Shown piece after piece: positions 45,570 to 53,147 of a stretch of DNA of 53,147 nt. The stretch covers positions 1-53,147 of the forward strand of contig NZ_BJYL01000039.1 in assembly GCF_007991495.1 (NCBI RefSeq). Reading direction: 5' to 3'. The translations under genes were made by a program, and so were the position numbers. The number at the start of each line of letters is the position of its first letter. Within the stretch, counting starts at the first letter, position 1. The DNA comes from Sporosarcina luteola. GTDB lineage: Bacteria > Bacillota > Bacilli > Bacillales_A > Planococcaceae. A model generated the notes under the pieces. The model searched no databases. It had not been told where the DNA came from and saw nothing but the letters and a program-made list of their open reading frames with translations.

Positions 45570-46682
45570 TCATTTCAAATCAAACTCCATTGATTCAATC
45601 GCATATGGTTCCTTGACGAGTTCCAGCGGCCTGGAGGTTGGATCTTCATCCACCTCACTGGCAAACTTATAGACATTTACAATCGGTGTTATTGTAATGG
45701 ATGTCGCGTCTTCATGGAACTGTGTCGTGGTGATTCTAGGTTTGCTAACATGGTTATTTTGAAAGTCTGTACTGTGACCTACGTCCGGGTAATAAATCAT
45801 ATTATATTCATTACCTAAATCATCTTTCACGCTATATTCAATCAGGACACCGCGCCATTCTTCGTCTTCCGATGCAGCGCTAGGCACGTCCACCTTTTCT
45901 GATAGATAAAGAGTGTTAGAGATTGGAGTTTTAGTCATTTTAGTCAGCGCTACATCAATTCCCTGAGCACTTGAATCAATACCCATGTCTGTAAAACTTT
46001 TTGTCTGATTATCGAGGGCCTGTAAGCTGAGTTGGAAGCTCCATTCACCTGGAAATTCATCTTTCACGTTGGACAAGTTCAGGATGCTGCTTCCATCCCA
46101 AGTTGCATTAATTGCGTCTGGTTTAGGGCCTTCAATCAACTGATAAATAAAAAGCCCAGCATACTCACGGTCACTGACTTTTTTTGTTATATACCTTGAG
46201 TAAAACCCATAATGCTCATACTCATTTCCGAATTCCTCTGCATGAAAATTTCCTTCCAGTACCGGTCTTTCTCCTAGATCATGCTCACTTTCAATTGTAT
46301 AAGCAATTGCAATATTTTCCCCGTCATACACTGCATCCGTTACTGTGACTGCAATGCCGTTACTCTCTTTCGTCACGCCAATATCCGTTGAGAACGAGTC
46401 GAATTTCTCGAAGACATAGTTATCATGGTCAACAAACTGCTCAAAGAAGTTCCCAACAATCGGCAGTTTAGCAGCTAAAGCAGGAAATGCAGCGCTGAAC
46501 GTGATGCCTGAGGCAACAAGAAATGCCGCGGCCACGGAAAGGTTCCTTGGCATATGATTCTTCTTCTTGGCGCCTCTTATGACTGCCCGTTTAATACGCG
46601 CCTTTTCAAGATCACTCACGTCCATCGGCTGAATGTCCGTGTTCATTTTCTGTCTGTTGAATTGTTTATAAAGTCTTTTCAA
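45570..46682 (-). CDS. DUF4179 membrane protein, probable anti-sigma partner
   Basis: A 370-residue protein: cytoplasmic N terminus (about 45 residues, MKRLYKQFNRQKMN), one membrane helix (about 48-70, LSVAAAFLVASGITFSAAF), then an extracytoplasmic DUF4179/DUF5643-type beta-rich region. It overlaps the upstream ECF sigma gene by 4 bases (ATGA), the typical arrangement of a sigma factor and its membrane anti-sigma. A zinc-binding HxxxCxxC anti-sigma motif is absent. Role as anti-sigma is inferred from context. Confidence 0.8.
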   Translation of the reverse strand: MKRLYKQFNRQKMNTDIQPMDVSDLEKARIKRAVIRGAKKKNHMPRNLSVAAAFLVASGITFSAAFPALAAKLPIVGNFFEQFVDHDNYVFEKFDSFSTDIGVTKESNGIAVTVTDAVYDGENIAIAYTIESEHDLGERPVLEGNFHAEEFGNEYEHYGFYSRYITKKVSDREYAGLFIYQLIEGPKPDAINATWDGSSILNLSNVKDEFPGEWSFQLSLQALDNQTKSFTDMGIDSSAQGIDVALTKMTKTPISNTLYLSEKVDVPSAASEDEEWRGVLIEYSVKDDLGNEYNMIYYPDVGHSTDFQNNHVSKPRITTTQFHEDATSITITPIVNVYKFASEVDEDPTSRPLELVKEPYAIESMEFDLK

Positions 46683-47227
46683 GTCAAAGCCCCTCCCAAT
46701 TCCTGCAGTCTTTTTTTCCCGCGATACAGCCGATTGTCAACAGATGCTTTGGTCAGCCCGAGGTTGTCGGCAATTTCTTTGTTCCCCATGTTCAGGAAAT
46801 ATTTCATTGTAAAAATATCGCGGTCAACTTGCCGCATTTTTGACATCATGCGGAGCAACTCTTCAGTTGATGCTTGTACAAGAAATTCATCTTCTGCGGA
46901 TTTGACGGTCATGAGATCTGCTTCAAATTCAGTGGCAATGGGTTGATTCCCTAACTTCCGCTGTGCATCGATCGCCTTGAATTTCGCGATTGTACATATC
47001 CATTTCCTAAAGTCTTCCGGCTTCCCTGAAAATTGCTTGGCATTATCAAAGGCGCCGAGGAATGTATCACTGATGCACTCCTCAATGACATGTGCGTCAT
47101 TGTAGGATTGCAATGAATTATAGATGATGGCTTTCACAATCCCGCTATATTCATCAATGACAAATTCCAAAGCAGCTTCTTTGCCTCGCTTGAAATGCTT
47201 TATAAAGTTTTCAGGTGTAATCTTCAT
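46679..47227 (-). CDS. ECF-type RNA polymerase sigma factor
   Basis: A 182-residue sigma-70 family protein with region 2 (FVIDEYSGIVKAIIYNSL ... FRKWICTIAKFKAIDAQRK) and region 4 (MRQVDRDIFTMKYFLNMGNKEIADNLGLTKASVDNRLYRGKKRL, here given only as a position near residues 120-175). The start MKITPENFIKHF is preferred because AAGGAG lies 8 bases upstream. It is coupled to the DUF4179 gene. Upstream, TGAGAAC-N15-CGATGT around 47275-47303 on the minus strand resembles an ECF-type promoter and may be autoregulated. Regulon unknown. Confidence 0.9.
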   Translation of the reverse strand: MKITPENFIKHFKRGKEAALEFVIDEYSGIVKAIIYNSLQSYNDAHVIEECISDTFLGAFDNAKQFSGKPEDFRKWICTIAKFKAIDAQRKLGNQPIATEFEADLMTVKSAEDEFLVQASTEELLRMMSKMRQVDRDIFTMKYFLNMGNKEIADNLGLTKASVDNRLYRGKKRLQELGGALT

Positions 47228-47352
47228 ACCATCAACTCCTTCTTCTCCCGTAAAGGCCTTTACACTAAATACATCGTACCAAACTGGGGATGTTCTCAAA
47301 TTTCTTTTAAAGGTCAAAATGAACCTTGAATTTTGGCAATCCAGGGGTAAAT

Positions 47353-47425
47353 GCGGTCAAGGAAGTAAGTTTCGTGCTCAAGGAATCGAGTTACGCGGTC
47401 AAGGAATGGAGTTCCGCGCTCAACC
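47353..47425. repeat. 21-bp tandem repeat, diverged copy
   Basis: Three and a half 21-bp units start at 47353, 47374, 47395 and 47416. They begin GCGGTCAAGG, GTGCTCAAGG, GCGGTCAAGG and GCGCTCAACC and share the GCGCTCAAGGAAGAGAGTTCC pattern of the array at 14466, about 33 kb away. It occupies the gap between the sigma gene and the YjjG-like gene. Confidence 0.9.
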
Positions 47426-47454
47426 ACCATAAGCCACGTTAGAAAAAAGAAAAA

Positions 47455-47490
47455 AAACGACCCCGTCCATTCAACTGGACGCGATCGTTT
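47455..47490 (-). terminator. terminator overlapping the yjjG-like stop codon
   Basis: AAACGA and CGTCCA pair with TGGACG and TCGTTT; on the minus strand a T-rich run follows. The stop codon lies in the hairpin loop. Confidence 0.75.
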
Positions 47491-48172
47491 GAGTGATTAC
47501 CATCTGAAACTCTTTCCAATCATGAATTTCATATGTTGGTTGGGCTAAACCGTTATTTTCTTTTCGATTCGGATTAAACCAGCACGTATCGATGCCGAAG
47601 TTGTTGCCACCGCGGATATCTGACGAAAGCGAGTCTCCGATCATCAAAACACGTGACTTATCTTTGATTTGCAATTGCTTGCATACATGCTCGAATATTT
47701 CAGGTTGAGGTTTTTGGAAACCGATCTCTTCCGACGTGAAAATCGCTTCGAACGTATCGGTTAGCCCGGAAGCGGCAATACGCGCCAGCTGAACGTCTTT
47801 GAAGCCGTTTGTCAAAACTGCAATTCTTGCACCATTGAGGGAATGAAGCATTGACGTCACACCATCAATCAAGTGGACCTCTTTCCCTAACAAATCGAGA
47901 TACATTTGCCCGAACTGCTCTGCGTCGATTTCAAGTCCACGTTCGAGGAATAACCGTCTGAACCGCTCCGTTTTCAAGTCGGCAAGTGTGGTTCTGCCTT
48001 GCTCCAAGTCCTCCCAAAGCACCGTGCTAATTGCCCGATACGAGTCCCTATAATCCGTCAACCCGTTCGGAAATCCATGTGTTGTAAACACATTTGTAAA
48101 TGCATTTTTTTCTGTTTCCCCGAAATCCATCAACGTATCATCCAAGTCGAATAAAAACACATCGTACTTCAT
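47471..48172 (-). CDS. HAD-family nucleotidase, YjjG type
   Basis: About 233 residues of a haloacid dehalogenase-like hydrolase. Motif I is FDLDDTLMD (Asp9 and Asp11), motif II is in AVLTNGF, motif III includes a Lys in FQKPQPEIF, and motif IV is GDSLSSDIRGGNNFG. YjjG-type enzymes dephosphorylate noncanonical pyrimidine nucleotides; B. subtilis YfnB is similar. The start MKYDVFLFD is chosen for AGGAG about 10 bases upstream; a longer frame has no site. The gene ends in a terminator hairpin. Confidence 0.88.
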   Translation of the reverse strand: MKYDVFLFDLDDTLMDFGETEKNAFTNVFTTHGFPNGLTDYRDSYRAISTVLWEDLEQGRTTLADLKTERFRRLFLERGLEIDAEQFGQMYLDLLGKEVHLIDGVTSMLHSLNGARIAVLTNGFKDVQLARIAASGLTDTFEAIFTSEEIGFQKPQPEIFEHVCKQLQIKDKSRVLMIGDSLSSDIRGGNNFGIDTCWFNPNRKENNGLAQPTYEIHDWKEFQMVITQTIASS

Positions 48173-48219
48173 TCTTCCAACTCCTGACTGACTTAAGCTG
48201 TATATCCAGTATACCACCA

Positions 48220-48726
48220 TTATTTATGTTTGATGGACCGGACAATGAAGAAAATCATTGAACCGAAAAATACTGCCAGGAAAATAGGTAAAAATAAAAT
48301 TCCGAGAGATTCAGCTTGACCTAATGCGACTTGCACGGTTTGATAATTCAAGTAGACAAACAATAAGACACATTCATTTTTCATTACATTTAATAATAAA
48401 ATTGAGTTTCTATATTGGAATTCAATGTTTCCTTCATTGAGGTTCATATAATTATGCCATTCAGGATGCTTCTCCAAAAATGTCATGAATACGGCTAAGA
48501 ATGCGGCGATGGTTGGAAGCAGGATGAGCTCCCATTTTGAACCCCAACGATCAATTTCTCCCGCTCCGTTATAATGCGCCGGAACTTGGTCAGGCAGTTG
48601 GCCCCAAACGGCAATCAAATGGACAATTCCTGCCGCAAAGGCGATGCTTGCTAAAATATCGAGCGCTTTTTGTAGTGGTGACTTCGGGATCTTCAATTTT
48701 GGTTTATTGTAACTGAACTTATCCAT
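48220..48726 (-). CDS. DUF1648 membrane protein
   Basis: About 168 residues with four membrane helices. The DUF1648 signature PAHYNGAGEIDRWGSKWEL lies between helices 1 and 2. The same domain occurs in SdpI-like immunity and signal proteins, but the second SdpI part is not evident. The start MDKFSYNKPKL is preferred because AAGGAG lies 11 bases upstream; an upstream ATG lacks a site. It is separated from the YjjG-like gene by 47 bases on the same strand and may share a transcript. Confidence 0.8.
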   Translation of the reverse strand: MDKFSYNKPKLKIPKSPLQKALDILASIAFAAGIVHLIAVWGQLPDQVPAHYNGAGEIDRWGSKWELILLPTIAAFLAVFMTFLEKHPEWHNYMNLNEGNIEFQYRNSILLLNVMKNECVLLFVYLNYQTVQVALGQAESLGILFLPIFLAVFFGSMIFFIVRSIKHK

Positions 48727-48807
48727 TTTATTAAACACTCCTTCGCTGGCTTCTTTACGAATTGGCTTTGGCAAAAGCTTCATAAGAATGAACAGGAGGT
48801 TAATCTC

Positions 48808-48891
48808 GTTTTGGTGATAAGTTCATGCATTCGATAGATAACTTTCGATATTCGATAGGTAAACTCCACGATTCAATCGGTAAGCATAATC
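48808..48891. repeat. short 21-bp-period repeat, degraded
   Basis: Units start at 48829 (ATTCGATAGATAA), 48850 (ATTCGATAGGTAA) and 48871 (ATTCAATCGGTAA), exactly 21 bp apart, with a poorer unit at 48808 that keeps GATAA in register. The sequence is unrelated to the GCGCTCAAGG units; only the period is the same. It lies between two divergent genes and may overlap their promoters. Confidence 0.7.
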
Positions 48892-48960
48892 CATGCTCCG
48901 ATGTATGATATGCCGTTTTCAGTAAAAGATAAGATGGAAAGTAGAATGAAGGAGGAATTC

Positions 48961-49257
48961 ATGATGGGAGCAGTTCGACGGATTGCCTTGGCTTTAGCCA
49001 TTATTGGCGCGTTAAATTGGGGATTGATCGCATTTTTTCAATTTGACTTAGTAGCTTCTTTGTTCGGTGGACAAGATGCTTTTCTTGCTCGTTCAGTTTA
49101 TGCTCTTGTAGCACTTGGAGGATTGATTTGTTTAGGGATTTTATTCAAACCAGATGAGGAGAGGGAAGTGGCTCCACGAAGACAGCGATTTGACAATCCA
49201 AACTACAACACTGAATTTGGAGAAGAACCGGACTTCACGAAAGAACGGAAAAAATAG
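48961..49257 (+). CDS. DUF378 membrane protein
   Basis: A 98-residue protein with two membrane helices that begins MMGAVRRIALALAIIGALNWGL, the DUF378 (YuzA-like) signature, and ends in a charged tail (PRRQRFDNPNYNTEFGEEP). AAGGAGG precedes the ATG at 48961 with good spacing, so an in-frame start 20 codons upstream is rejected. Function unknown. A bidirectional terminator follows. Confidence 0.88.
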   Translation: MMGAVRRIALALAIIGALNWGLIAFFQFDLVASLFGGQDAFLARSVYALVALGGLICLGILFKPDEEREVAPRRQRFDNPNYNTEFGEEPDFTKERKK

Positions 49258-49262
49258 AACGG

Positions 49263-49303
49263 TGACAGGCACTCGAGCAAACACGGGGTGCCTGTCATTT
49301 TTT
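49263..49303. terminator. bidirectional terminator after the DUF378 gene
   Basis: TGACAGGCAC (49263-49272) pairs with GTGCCTGTCA (49288-49297), followed by T6. It overlaps the stop codon of the convergent minus-strand gene. Confidence 0.85.
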
Positions 49304-49870
49304 ATCATTATCTTTGATTTCTTTAATTTCCTCCATAAGCTCCTGATACCCTTCTTCAACGTCAGTCGTAGACGGGATGAAAGGCTCTTTATTATAATCT
49401 ACACGCTTCCCGTAACGGACCATTTCATAGATGATCATGCCGTTGTTCGGTTTTCCGTTAACAGTAATCATTGGTACGATATCGAATAAAACATAATAAA
49501 AAGCATAAAAAATAAACCGTTCCCAAAACGTGCGATGTCCTTCAATAATGCCGTTGGCGAGCAACGCGTTAATCGTTATAGCTATGATGAGATTGATGAG
49601 GATGGGACCTGCATAAATGCAAATATAGGCGAGCTTGCTTTTTCTTTTTATAGAATCAAATGAAAACCAACTATACATATGATAATGCTTTCTAATATCG
49701 AATATGCCCAATTTTTTAATGCGCGGCCCTGACCCGATTGTAATTCTTGGATTTTTTACGCCGAAAATAGCGCTGGCGAATAAATACCCTGATTCCCTCA
49801 GGAACACGACGACCGGCAGAATTATGAAGGCTGAAATGACAAGCGAAACTAAATAAGAAAGTCCCAACAT
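49295..49870 (-). CDS. M50 (site-2 protease)-like membrane protein lacking zinc ligands
   Basis: About 191 residues, five or so membrane segments. The region FLRESGYLFASAIFGV, followed by IGSGPRI, lines up with the site-2 protease core HELGHxxxARxFGV ... GFGPRI, but both His ligands are replaced (Arg and Tyr) while Glu remains. The later segment VNGKPNNGMII corresponds to the DGG motif with Asp lost. It is therefore probably a non-catalytic relative. ATG at 49870 follows GGTAGGTG. The partner or role is unknown; the tail is acidic and charged (EELMEEIKEIKDNDKK). Confidence 0.6.
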   Translation of the reverse strand: MLGLSYLVSLVISAFIILPVVVFLRESGYLFASAIFGVKNPRITIGSGPRIKKLGIFDIRKHYHMYSWFSFDSIKRKSKLAYICIYAGPILINLIIAITINALLANGIIEGHRTFWERFIFYAFYYVLFDIVPMITVNGKPNNGMIIYEMVRYGKRVDYNKEPFIPSTTDVEEGYQELMEEIKEIKDNDKK

Positions 49871-49948
49871 AAGCAACACCTACCTTACGTGTCGATTGAA
49901 AAGTCTCCTTTATTCACGTACCCGGGTAGAAAGTGCTCAAACTAATGA

Positions 49949-49986
49949 AAAACCATACCCGCTTGTAGAGCCAAGCAGGCATGGTT
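49949..49986 (-). terminator. terminator after the NCS1 permease gene
   Basis: AACCAT-N-CC-N-GCTTG pairs with CAAGC-N-GG-N-ATGGTT, followed on the minus strand by T5. Confidence 0.85.
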
Positions 49987-49994
49987 AAAATCAT

Positions 49995-51401
49995 TCAGCG
50001 TTTTAATTTGTCTTCTTCCACTATATGAGGAGGTTCTTGTACCAAATAATATGCACCTTTTGTCAGTATCGCAATGATGACTGTCAATATAGCGGCGAGC
50101 ACTGCGGCAAAAAACGCAGCTGTCGATTGGAGGAACACGCCCATATAGCCAAGTGCAGCGACTGTACCGAGAATACTTGAAATCAGTAGGGACACAACGC
50201 CGACAGGATTCCATTTATACAAATAGTCTTGTGTAGCAACATAATAATTCGGTCCGATTTTCAACCATTTTTTTATGACTAGCGCATCCGTCACCAAGAT
50301 GGACGCCCATGAAAACAGAAAGACGCCTTGGAATGTCATGACCGTAGCAAGGTGGTCGACAATTCCTCCGAGCATTAAAACAATCGCCGTCAGTGCGGAG
50401 ACAACGACCCAAAATCGTCGGCCTGGGGTGAAACGGAAGATATTTTCAAAGAAGTTTGATAAGGAGAGTGAACTACTATAAATATTTGTGACATTAATAC
50501 GTAATTGCGTCAACATTGTAAATAACGCACCGCCGATTCCGAGCAGCAGTACAATGTAAACACCTGGATCCGACTCCAAATAACGGACACCGAACCAGAT
50601 ACCTAATCCGCCCATAACGCCATAACAAAAAATTTGAGGAATGAACCCGATTGCTAAAGAACCAACTTTTATATCTTTAGGGCGTAAAAAACGGGCATAA
50701 TCAGAAGCAAGAAGAGCGGTTAAGCCCATAATTCCATTATGCATACCAATACAGAGCAGCAATGCAGTTCCACCAAGCTGAACTCCTTCTGGCATGTAAG
50801 AGAAAACAGGACCCGTATAAATAGCAGGTTTGATAAAAGAAATGACAATCGCCGTGATCAAAAAGAAGATGAAGATCGGTAATGACCATTTCTGCAGCTT
50901 GTCCAGCTGTTTAATTCCAAACCAATTAAGAGGAATAACAATGAGTCCAAATACGAGGATTAACACCCATTTCGGAAAGGAGGGTAGAAAATGATGTACA
51001 GCCGATATGAGGATAAGACCTTCAAAGGCACAATACATAATAAAATTCGATGCGTAAATGAGAGATGTCAAAGACGCTCCAATATAGCCGAAGCCGCCGC
51101 CCCGAGACAGTAAGTTCACATTCATGCCCGTCTTGGCCGATAAATACACAATAACTGTACCGAGTATGCCAGCTACGATAATTGCGTAGCCTGCGGAAAT
51201 AAGTGCATTGGGAGCCCCGAATTGGAGAGCCATCACACTTCCCATCTGGAAGTAGAAAATAGCTGTAGCGATGCCAAACGTAATGTTCGTAATGCTAAGC
51301 CAGCTAGCCTTTCGTTCCTCGCGAGGTACACGGTCCAAGGAATAGTCCTGGACGACCTCAACACCCGTGTCTTGTTGCAAAGTAGTTTGTTCTATTGACA
51401 T
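49995..51401 (-). CDS. NCS1-family purine/cytosine permease
   Basis: A 468-residue protein with twelve membrane helices, a soluble N terminus ending RVPREERKASW, and the NCS1 features FYFQMGSVMALQFGAPNALI, LNWFGIKQLDKLQKW and NVTNIYSSSLSLSNFF. Family members import cytosine, purines, hydantoins, thiamine or related bases with protons or sodium. No catabolic gene adjoins it, so substrate is not assigned. It is a single gene with its own terminator. No purine riboswitch is visible in the upstream gap. Confidence 0.88.
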   Translation of the reverse strand: MSIEQTTLQQDTGVEVVQDYSLDRVPREERKASWLSITNITFGIATAIFYFQMGSVMALQFGAPNALISAGYAIIVAGILGTVIVYLSAKTGMNVNLLSRGGGFGYIGASLTSLIYASNFIMYCAFEGLILISAVHHFLPSFPKWVLILVFGLIVIPLNWFGIKQLDKLQKWSLPIFIFFLITAIVISFIKPAIYTGPVFSYMPEGVQLGGTALLLCIGMHNGIMGLTALLASDYARFLRPKDIKVGSLAIGFIPQIFCYGVMGGLGIWFGVRYLESDPGVYIVLLLGIGGALFTMLTQLRINVTNIYSSSLSLSNFFENIFRFTPGRRFWVVVSALTAIVLMLGGIVDHLATVMTFQGVFLFSWASILVTDALVIKKWLKIGPNYYVATQDYLYKWNPVGVVSLLISSILGTVAALGYMGVFLQSTAAFFAAVLAAILTVIIAILTKGAYYLVQEPPHIVEEDKLKR

Positions 51402-51758
51402 AGATATTCAGCTCCTTATGTGAATCGCTCACTCCTTCAGCCCTTAGGCAATATTTTTAATCAAACTTCTTTTAAAATGCGCACCCCATCATTTTATCAA
51501 AAAGTAATGAAGAATGGCAAGTGATTAGCTTGGTATAGATCTGCTTTAATACGTAAATTCAATTTGAAATCAATACGACCTTGGTGAAAAAACAATATAA
51601 ATATAATATTATTTAATGATGTGAGCGAAAATTATTCATGTTTGTAGTTGTTGCTGCTGTTTTTTGATTTCAAAAATGAAAAGAAGGGATTAGTATGTTT
51701 TCATCGAATAAATTAAATTAGGATTGGAATGATGCCCCTTAGAAGAAAGGAAAAGATC
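51402..51758. other. intergenic gap with a possible short upstream reading frame
   Basis: This AT-rich gap between the divergent NCS1 and DUF6155 genes holds one item of note: AAGAAGGG followed at 51696 by an ATG with eight codons and a TAG at 51722, just before the DUF6155 ribosome binding site. Otherwise it contains only AT-rich promoter-like sequence. No riboswitch or repeat was recognised. Confidence 0.35.
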
Positions 51759-52304
51759 ATGATGGCGAAATTGAAATTGACAGATGTGAAAAGATATTTA
51801 AAAGACTTGGATCAAAAGGAATTAGTGGGAATCATAACGGAACTCTATAAAGCCAATAAACCGGTCCAAGATTACTTTGCTGTTAAAATTAATGGTGAGG
51901 CAGTGGTTAAGGAGCTGTATGAAAAAGCTGCGGAAGAAGTGAACAATGAATTTTTTCCTACTAAAGGTCATGGAAAACTGCGTTTGTCCGTTGCACAGAA
52001 GGCGATAAGCGATTATAAGAAACTGACAGGAGATGCTGAGGGAACGACAGAGTTAATGCTCTATTATGTTGAGCTCGGAACAGAATTTACGAATACATAC
52101 GGGGACATAGACCTCCGATTTTACAATAGCCTTCTATCTATGTATGAAAAGGTAGTGGGAGCTTGTGAGAATGAGGAACAATTATATAGCCGCTTTAGCG
52201 ATCGCCTGTACAATGTAGTAGAAAATAGCGAGGGAACGGGCTGGGGGTATCATGAGGGCCTTTGCGATATTTATTATTCATTGGGCTGGTTGGAAGAAGA
52301 GTAA
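51759..52304 (+). CDS. DUF6155 family protein
   Basis: About 181 residues, soluble and helical. It begins MMAKLKLTDVKRYLKDLDQKEL and ends with WGYHEGLCDIYYSLGWLEEE, matching DUF6155-type proteins of unknown function. ATG at 51759 lies 8 bases after GAAAGG; an in-frame ATG 10 codons earlier is less well placed. The GNAT gene follows after 12 bases, so they are probably co-transcribed. Confidence 0.78.
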   Translation: MMAKLKLTDVKRYLKDLDQKELVGIITELYKANKPVQDYFAVKINGEAVVKELYEKAAEEVNNEFFPTKGHGKLRLSVAQKAISDYKKLTGDAEGTTELMLYYVELGTEFTNTYGDIDLRFYNSLLSMYEKVVGACENEEQLYSRFSDRLYNVVENSEGTGWGYHEGLCDIYYSLGWLEEE

Positions 52305-52316
52305 GGGGGACGTGAT

Positions 52317-53027
52317 GTGAATTTGTTTAATACGATCGAGAAGGATCAGGAATATTGGCTTGTTGACCAAGTGAAGTTAAAGGGGGCGTCCGAGCAGGAA
52401 TATCGAGAAGCTTTTAGTAGTTTGCTTGATGAGTGGAGGAAAAAGCAAATTGGCTATTTGTCTCTTTTAATGGATGCCGCGCATGAGGACTGGTTGTTGG
52501 AGCAAGGTTTCCACAAGATTTCAACGATCGTCGAATATGCAAGGACGTTGGATGATTCTTCCTCGGTTGAATCGGAGATATCCGTTGGGGCGTTGGCAGA
52601 AGGGGGGATGGCAGATTCGGATTTCGCGGAGCTGTATGAACGATGCCGCAGCGGATCTGCAAATAAAAATAAGTTGTTCACGATTGAACAAGTGATGGAG
52701 TCGCTTGAAAATGAACTTGGTACGGATTGGAGAAGTTCTTGCTACATTTTCCGGAAATCCGACGAGCCGATTGGCTTGAGCATCCCCATTATCGAGCAAG
52801 GAACTGTCGATGAGGGGCGTCTGTTTTATTTCGGGGTCGTGCCGGAATGGAGAGGGAAAGGATATGGTACTGAGCTTCATCGAATTTCACTGCAATTGTT
52901 GAAGTCGATAGGCGCAACGAAGTACGTCGGCAGCACCGACGAAGCAAATCGTCATATGATCGGCATATTTGAGCGAAATGGTTGCGAGCTGAGGGACAGG
53001 AAAGGAATTTACCGGGTGGATCGTTGA
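52317..53027 (+). CDS. GNAT-family N-acetyltransferase
   Basis: A 236-residue protein. The C-terminal GNAT domain has the acetyl-CoA motif VPEWRGKGYGTELHR near residue 180 and the following NRHMIGIFERNGCEL typical of the family. The N-terminal half is a less conserved or degenerate GNAT-like domain. The GTG start follows AAGGGGGACG. It probably acetylates a small molecule or protein; the acceptor is unknown. It lies 12 bases after the DUF6155 gene. Confidence 0.88.
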   Translation: MNLFNTIEKDQEYWLVDQVKLKGASEQEYREAFSSLLDEWRKKQIGYLSLLMDAAHEDWLLEQGFHKISTIVEYARTLDDSSSVESEISVGALAEGGMADSDFAELYERCRSGSANKNKLFTIEQVMESLENELGTDWRSSCYIFRKSDEPIGLSIPIIEQGTVDEGRLFYFGVVPEWRGKGYGTELHRISLQLLKSIGATKYVGSTDEANRHMIGIFERNGCELRDRKGIYRVDR

Positions 53028-53047
53028 GGCGAGTGATTGTTCATGAA

Positions 53048-53147
53048 GAGTTCTCGTTAAGTTGTAGGGATTACTCATTGAAGCATGAAGAGTTCTCGTT
53101 AAGTTGCAGGGAGTTCTCATTGAAGCATGAAGAGTTCTCGTTAAGTT
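53048..53147. repeat. 21-bp tandem repeat array running off the window
   Basis: Four full units and a partial start at 53048, 53069, 53090, 53111 and 53132, each beginning GAGTTCTCGTTAAG or GAGTTCTCATTGAAG (one GATTACTC variant). Two unit types alternate, giving a 42-bp higher-order period. The array continues beyond the end of the window. The GAGTTCY core is shared with the array at 14466, where GAGTTCC joins adjacent units. Confidence 0.92.

Noticed and set aside
48791..48837. Plus-strand ribosome binding site AGGAGG followed by a TTG frame
   Set aside because: The frame stops after nine codons and is not followed by a gene in that frame.
51402..51758. Purine riboswitch upstream of the NCS1 permease
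   Set aside because: No three-way junction or conserved purine-riboswitch loop sequences are visible.

Overview
The window reads as a chromosomal segment of a low-GC Gram-positive bacterium (Bacillota, Bacillales). The best fit is a Sporosarcina-like member of the Planococcaceae; that is inferred from gene content and intergenic repeats, not from a search. It looks oriC-proximal: rpsF-ssb-rpsR, yybS-gdpP-rplI-dnaB, the complete walRKHIJ-htrC operon and rlmH occur in the order known near the B. subtilis origin. Just upstream of rlmH is a cluster of DnaA boxes.

Layout. 1-6.9 kb: a DUF3267 membrane protein gene (minus), then ribosomal and replication genes with an S6:S18-type leader. 7-17.1 kb: a secreted LysM/G5/M23 peptidase behind a WalR-like box, the wal operon, a 21-bp tandem repeat array, htrC, the DnaA-box cluster and rlmH. 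17.3-25.5 kb: a two-component system, an aromatic-acid-exporter-like protein, an EamA transporter, an isoleucine-type T-box leader in front of a YitT-family gene, and a MHYT-GGDEF-EAL c-di-GMP protein. 25.7-31.9 kb: an SDR/MarR pair with a palindromic operator, an AI-2E-family protein, two small unknown genes, DUF4317, and a MerR/VC0807 pair with a 19-bp-spacer promoter. 32-36 kb: citrate transporter plus CitST-type two-component system with a cre-like site. 36-38.4 kb: an unusual 791-residue protein with a C-terminal polyprenyl synthase and a long N-terminal domain carrying its own two Asp-rich motifs. 38.7-45.4 kb: ahpCF with a PerR-like box, mqo behind a structured leader, and a metNIQ-type ABC importer. 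45.5-53 kb: an ECF sigma factor with a DUF4179 partner, a YjjG-like nucleotidase, small membrane proteins including an M50-like protein without its zinc ligands, an NCS1 permease, DUF6155 and a GNAT acetyltransferase.

The most unusual signals are the two-domain isoprenoid synthase; the recurrence of a 21-bp period in several intergenic tandem repeats of different sequence; the Ile-type T-box in front of an uncharacterised YitT gene; the DnaA-box cluster at rlmH; and the nested hairpin leader of mqo. No tRNA, rRNA, CRISPR array, insertion sequence or prophage was recognised.
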